Shown: positions 60,784 through 64,000 of the stretch, piece by piece
Position numbering within the stretch: the first letter of the stretch is position 1
How the letters are laid out: every line of letters starts with the position of its first letter
Origin: Bacillota bacterium
GTDB taxonomy: Bacteria; Bacillota; Bacilli; Paenibacillales; UBA4045
DNA length: 64,000 nt
Direction: 5' to 3'
Assembly (NCBI GenBank): GCA_023441055.1
Contig: JAEZQY010000019.1
Coordinates: forward strand, 1-64,000
Program-made: the position numbers and the translations under genes
The notes under the pieces: generated by a model
Seen by the model: the letters and a program-made list of their open reading frames with translations, nothing else
What the model was told of the DNA's origin: nothing
Databases searched by the model: none

Positions 60784-60916
60784 TATATAAGACTTTATAA
60801 GTTTTCAATTTAAAGAGGCTTATATATCGACGCTAAACGGCCCATTCTTGCGAAGCTCCAAGTTTGCGCAGCAAACTACTTCGTAAGCATATCGTGGCAG
60901 CGCCGTTTAACTGGGC
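60784..60916 (+). repeat. Structured intergenic repeat, copy B (core inverted)
   Basis: The left hairpin (ATATAAG...CTTATAT with TTATAAGTTTTCAA inside) and the right end (GCCGTTTAACTGGG) match copy A at 12301 in direct orientation. The 32-base core at 60857-60888 is the reverse complement of copy A's core (31 of 32). TAAACGG (60834-60840) and CCGTTTA (60903-60909) flank it as inverted repeats. The rest of the gap to 61001 holds only the leader of the next operon. Confidence 0.8.
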
Positions 60917-61001
60917 GAATAACCATGATTCATTGTGCAGATAGTAAGGTAGACAACAGGATTTCCGTAACAAGCCATAATAAGACGAGGAGACGAAAGC
61001 G

Positions 61002-62405
61002 ATGCGAATGATGATGCGTATAGGCAAGGGCAGTCTGATCATCATCCTAGTGATGATGATTGTTGCGGCGTGCGGCACGAATAGCGCGAATAACGCCAAT
61101 GATTCCGACAACAAGAACAATAAGGGTGGAACGGATAATGCGGGCGGTGCCAAGGAGATCTACTTCCTGAACTTCAAGCCGGAGATCTCTGAGATCTATG
61201 AGGATGTCGCGAAGAGCTATGAAGAGGAGAAGGGTGTCAAGGTCAAGGTGGTCACAGCGGCCAGCGGCACATATGAGACTACACTGCGATCTGAGATTGC
61301 CAAGTCAGACGCTCCGACGATCTTCCAGATTAACGGGCCGATAGGCTATCAGACATGGAAGGATTACACACTCGATCTGACGGATACGAATTTGTACAAG
61401 AGCTTGTCTGATCCTACTCTGGCGATTTCCGCTGGTGATCGCGCATATGGGATTCCGTATGTCGTCGAAGGCTACGGGATTATCTACAATAAAGCGATCA
61501 TGGACAAGTACTTCGCATTGGGGAACAAGGCGGTCTCCATTAACTCAGCGGAGGAAATCAATAACTTTGCTACGCTGAAGGCGGTCGTAGAGGATATGAC
61601 GGCGAAGAAGGACGAGCTTGGTATTAAGGGAGTATTCGCCTCTACCTCACTGGCCGCCGGAGAACAGTGGCGCTGGCAGACGCATCTGGCTAATATTCCG
61701 TTCTTCTATGAGCTGAATGAGGACACGCAGCATGATAATCCGGTGCTGGCGGGACTAGCGGCAGAGGAGATCGCCTTCCGCTACAGTGCCAATATGAAGA
61801 ATATCTTCGACCTGTATATTAACAATTCGACGACGAAGCCTACATTGCTAGGAGGCAAGACGGTGGCGGATTCGATGGCTGAATTCGCGCTTGGACAAGC
61901 TGCGATGGTTCAGAACGGCAACTGGGCATGGTCTCAGATTAACGGCGTCGACGGCAATGTGGTGACCGCAGAGAATATTAAGTTTCTGCCGATTTACACA
62001 GGCATAGAGGGAGAGGAGAACCAAGGCTTGGCGGTGGGGACTGAGAACTATTTGGCAGTGAATAGCAAGGTCTCTAAGGAGAAGCAGGACGCGTCCGTCG
62101 CGTTCCTGGAATGGCTGTTCTCCAGCGATACAGGTAAGGAATATGTTGTGGAGGAGCTAGGCTTCATCGCCCCGTTCAATACGTTCGAGGAGGATGAGCG
62201 GCCCTCTGATCCACTCGCTCGCGAGGTGATGGACTGGATGGAGAAGCCGGTCACCAGCGCGGCATGGACGTTCGCAGCCTTCCCGAGTGAGGAATTTAAG
62301 AACCGATACGGCAACGCGCTGCTTGAGTATGCGCAGGGCACCTTCACATGGGATCAGGTAACGGAGACTGTGAAGGAAGCATGGCGGGCCGAGCGGGCCA
62401 AGTAA
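61002..62405 (+). CDS. Sugar-binding lipoprotein of importer 3
   Basis: 467 residues. The lipoprotein signal ends IVAAC (Cys about 24), then an Asn/Asp-rich linker to 50 and an SBP_bac_1 fold (EIYFLNFKPEISEIYEDVAKSYEEEKG onward). GAGGAG precedes the ATG. It is the first gene of a third MalE-F-G-type importer. No regulator or glycosidase is visible inside the window, so the cargo is unknown; these may lie to the right. Confidence 0.92.
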   Translation: MRMMMRIGKGSLIIILVMMIVAACGTNSANNANDSDNKNNKGGTDNAGGAKEIYFLNFKPEISEIYEDVAKSYEEEKGVKVKVVTAASGTYETTLRSEIAKSDAPTIFQINGPIGYQTWKDYTLDLTDTNLYKSLSDPTLAISAGDRAYGIPYVVEGYGIIYNKAIMDKYFALGNKAVSINSAEEINNFATLKAVVEDMTAKKDELGIKGVFASTSLAAGEQWRWQTHLANIPFFYELNEDTQHDNPVLAGLAAEEIAFRYSANMKNIFDLYINNSTTKPTLLGGKTVADSMAEFALGQAAMVQNGNWAWSQINGVDGNVVTAENIKFLPIYTGIEGEENQGLAVGTENYLAVNSKVSKEKQDASVAFLEWLFSSDTGKEYVVEELGFIAPFNTFEEDERPSDPLAREVMDWMEKPVTSAAWTFAAFPSEEFKNRYGNALLEYAQGTFTWDQVTETVKEAWRAERAK

Positions 62406-62505
62406 CCCGAGACAGCGCCTGCAGCGCAGATCAAATTACACTATAACCAGGAGTGCTGCACATCCTGACTGGGTGTGCGGCCGCCTGATATCAGGGAGCC
62501 GTTCT

Positions 62506-63348
62506 ATGCAGCAGATGATGAAGCGATACTTCGCGTTATTCGCCTTGCCGACCTTACTTGCATTCACGGTTGCATTCGTGGTGCCGTTCGTGCTGGGTGT
62601 CTACTTGTCCTTCAACGAATTTACTACGGTTACGAATGCCAGATGGGTGGGACTTAGCAATTACGCCAGATTACTCACAGACCAAGACTTCTTGAATGCG
62701 CTCTGGTTTACGGTCCGATTTACGATTGTGTCCGTAATCAGCATTAATGTCGTTGCCTTCCTCTTCGCGCTGCTTTTGACCAGAGGGGTGAGGGGTACGA
62801 ATGTGTTCCGTACGATCTTCTTCATGCCCAATCTGATCGGCGGAATTGTCTTGGGATACATATGGCAGTTAATTATTAACGGCGTTCTGTATTATGGGGA
62901 CGCGACCTTAATGCTTAAGCCAACCTACGGCTTCTGGGGATTAGTAATTCTCATGAACTGGCAGCTGATCGGATATATGATGGTGATCTATATTGCCGGC
63001 TTGCAGAACGTGCCCCGGGATCTGATTGAAGCCGCGCGTATAGACGGCGCGACGAGCGGCGCGATTCTACGCAGTGTGACGATGCCGCTGGTGATGCCCT
63101 CCATTACGATCTGCCTGTTCCTTACGCTCTCGAATTCCTTCAAGCTGTTCGATCAGAACCTGGCGCTTACGGCAGGCGGACCATCCAAGAAGACGACGAT
63201 GCTGGCGCTGGATATCTATAATACGTTCTATGGCAAGGCAGGCTGGGAAGGCGTGGGCCAAGCGAAGGCTGTCGTCTTCTTCCTCATGGTCGCCTTGATT
63301 GTACTCATCCAGCTGCTGCTAACCAGAAGCAGGGAGGTAGAGAGCTGA
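62506..63348 (+). CDS. Sugar ABC transporter permease, MalF-like (importer 3)
   Basis: About 280 residues, six spans, EAA loop LIEAARIDGATSGAILRSVTMP near 178-199. The longest frame begins at GTG 62473, but GGGAG eight bases before ATG 62506 is the better site. Its TGA overlaps the next ATG (TGATG). Confidence 0.92.
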   Translation: MQQMMKRYFALFALPTLLAFTVAFVVPFVLGVYLSFNEFTTVTNARWVGLSNYARLLTDQDFLNALWFTVRFTIVSVISINVVAFLFALLLTRGVRGTNVFRTIFFMPNLIGGIVLGYIWQLIINGVLYYGDATLMLKPTYGFWGLVILMNWQLIGYMMVIYIAGLQNVPRDLIEAARIDGATSGAILRSVTMPLVMPSITICLFLTLSNSFKLFDQNLALTAGGPSKKTTMLALDIYNTFYGKAGWEGVGQAKAVVFFLMVALIVLIQLLLTRSREVES

Positions 63349-64000
63349 TGGCAGACACTACATTGCCTAGACGATCCGGCAGCGGCTGGATATTCGCTAT
63401 TCTCGTTATTCTGGCCGCGCTGTTCCTGGCTCCCATCCTGATCGTATTCTTGAATTCCTTCAAGGGACGGTTCTATATCAGCGATACGCCATTCCAGCTG
63501 CCGAACGCCGAAACCTTCGTCGGATTGGACAATTACACGGGCGGCATAGCGAAGATTGGATTCATGAACGCCTTCGGCCTGTCGGTATTCATTACGGTGT
63601 GCTCGGTCGCGGTGATCGTGCTGTTCACATCGATGACGGCTTGGTTTATTACACGTGTGAAGTCAAGGTTCACCACGATGCTCTACTTCCTGTTCGTGTT
63701 CTCGATGATCGTCCCCTTCCAGATGGTGATGTTCACCATGACCAAGACGGCCAATATGCTGCGCCTGGATAATCCGGTGGGAATTATCTTCATCTATCTA
63801 GGCTTCGGCGCGGGTCTGTCCGTGTTCTTGTTCAGCGGCTTCGTCAAGTCCATTCCGATCGAGATTGAAGAGGCGGTTGTCATCGATGGCTATACGCCGC
63901 TGCAGATGTTCTTCAAGGTCATCCTGCCGCTGCTGAAGCCGATTGCGATCACTGTTGCGATCCTGAATGTGATGTGGATTTGGAATGACTATCTGCTCCC
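63348..64000 (+). CDS. Sugar ABC transporter permease, MalG-like, cut by window end (importer 3)
   Basis: The reading frame from ATG 63348 is open to the window end (217 codons seen of about 275-280 expected). It begins MADTTLPRRSGSGWIFAIL, and five spans are visible. The EAA loop EIEEAVVIDGYTPLQMFFKVILP lies just before the edge. GGGAGG at 63332-63337 is the ribosome binding site. It is the partner of the 62506 permease. Confidence 0.92.
   Translation, partial: MADTTLPRRSGSGWIFAILVILAALFLAPILIVFLNSFKGRFYISDTPFQLPNAETFVGLDNYTGGIAKIGFMNAFGLSVFITVCSVAVIVLFTSMTAWFITRVKSRFTTMLYFLFVFSMIVPFQMVMFTMTKTANMLRLDNPVGIIFIYLGFGAGLSVFLFSGFVKSIPIEIEEAVVIDGYTPLQMFFKVILPLLKPIAITVAILNVMWIWNDYLL

Overview
The window looks like chromosome of a Paenibacillaceae bacterium (Paenibacillus or a close relative). 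The basis is S-layer-homology (SLH) surface proteins, LplB/LplC/LipO-type and MalF/MalG-type sugar ABC importers paired with YesM/YesN or YesS-like regulators, AGGAGG ribosome binding sites, and mid-GC coding sequence. No phage, conjugation or CRISPR genes are visible. The one clear mobile element is a group II intron at the left edge.

Layout. 1-1919: group II intron with its maturase gene. It ends inside the signal-peptide codons of a secreted discoidin-domain protein (to 4161), so the first exon lies left of the window. 4293-7837: a small membrane protein and a ComP/DesK-like kinase with a NarL-type regulator, in visibly more AT-rich DNA. 7946-11408: a tight three-gene redox operon (PLP fold-III enzyme, aldonolactone-oxidase-like flavoprotein, SDR), then tRNA-Arg. 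11617-15095: an antimicrobial-peptide-type sensing and ABC transport module, interrupted after its regulator gene by a structured intergenic repeat. 15705-23176: an efflux neighbourhood with a CarH-type B12 photoreceptor homologue behind an MMPL exporter, divergent from a MarR regulator and a heterodimeric ABC exporter.

23447-36127: carbohydrate locus 1 (importer, beta-propeller glycosidase, a 1487-residue SLH-anchored clan GH-A enzyme, a YesS-like regulator, a GH88 unsaturated uronyl hydrolase). The logic is surface cleavage of a uronic-acid polysaccharide, import of oligosaccharides, and cytoplasmic removal of the unsaturated uronate. 36199-41224: threonine synthase, a leaderless polysaccharide deacetylase, a FAD oxidoreductase divergent from a LacI regulator, and tRNA-Pro. 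41453-50734: carbohydrate locus 2 (YesM/YesN, importer, GH130 phosphorylase, and a second FAD oxidoreductase overlapping the GH130 gene).

50861-59022: a MenA-like prenyltransferase, a TraB-family membrane protein, a DUF4358-like lipoprotein / MBOAT / DHHW operon that probably O-acetylates a cell-surface polymer, and an SLH-anchored HEXXH metalloprotease. 59023-60916: non-coding repeats and hairpins around an alpha/beta hydrolase and a small coiled-coil protein. The second copy of the structured repeat lies here, and its core is inverted relative to the first copy. 61002-64000: a third sugar ABC importer, cut by the window end.

Many start codons were reset from the longest open frame to the position with a proper ribosome binding site; each entry says so. 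Family names come from reading motifs, not from searches.
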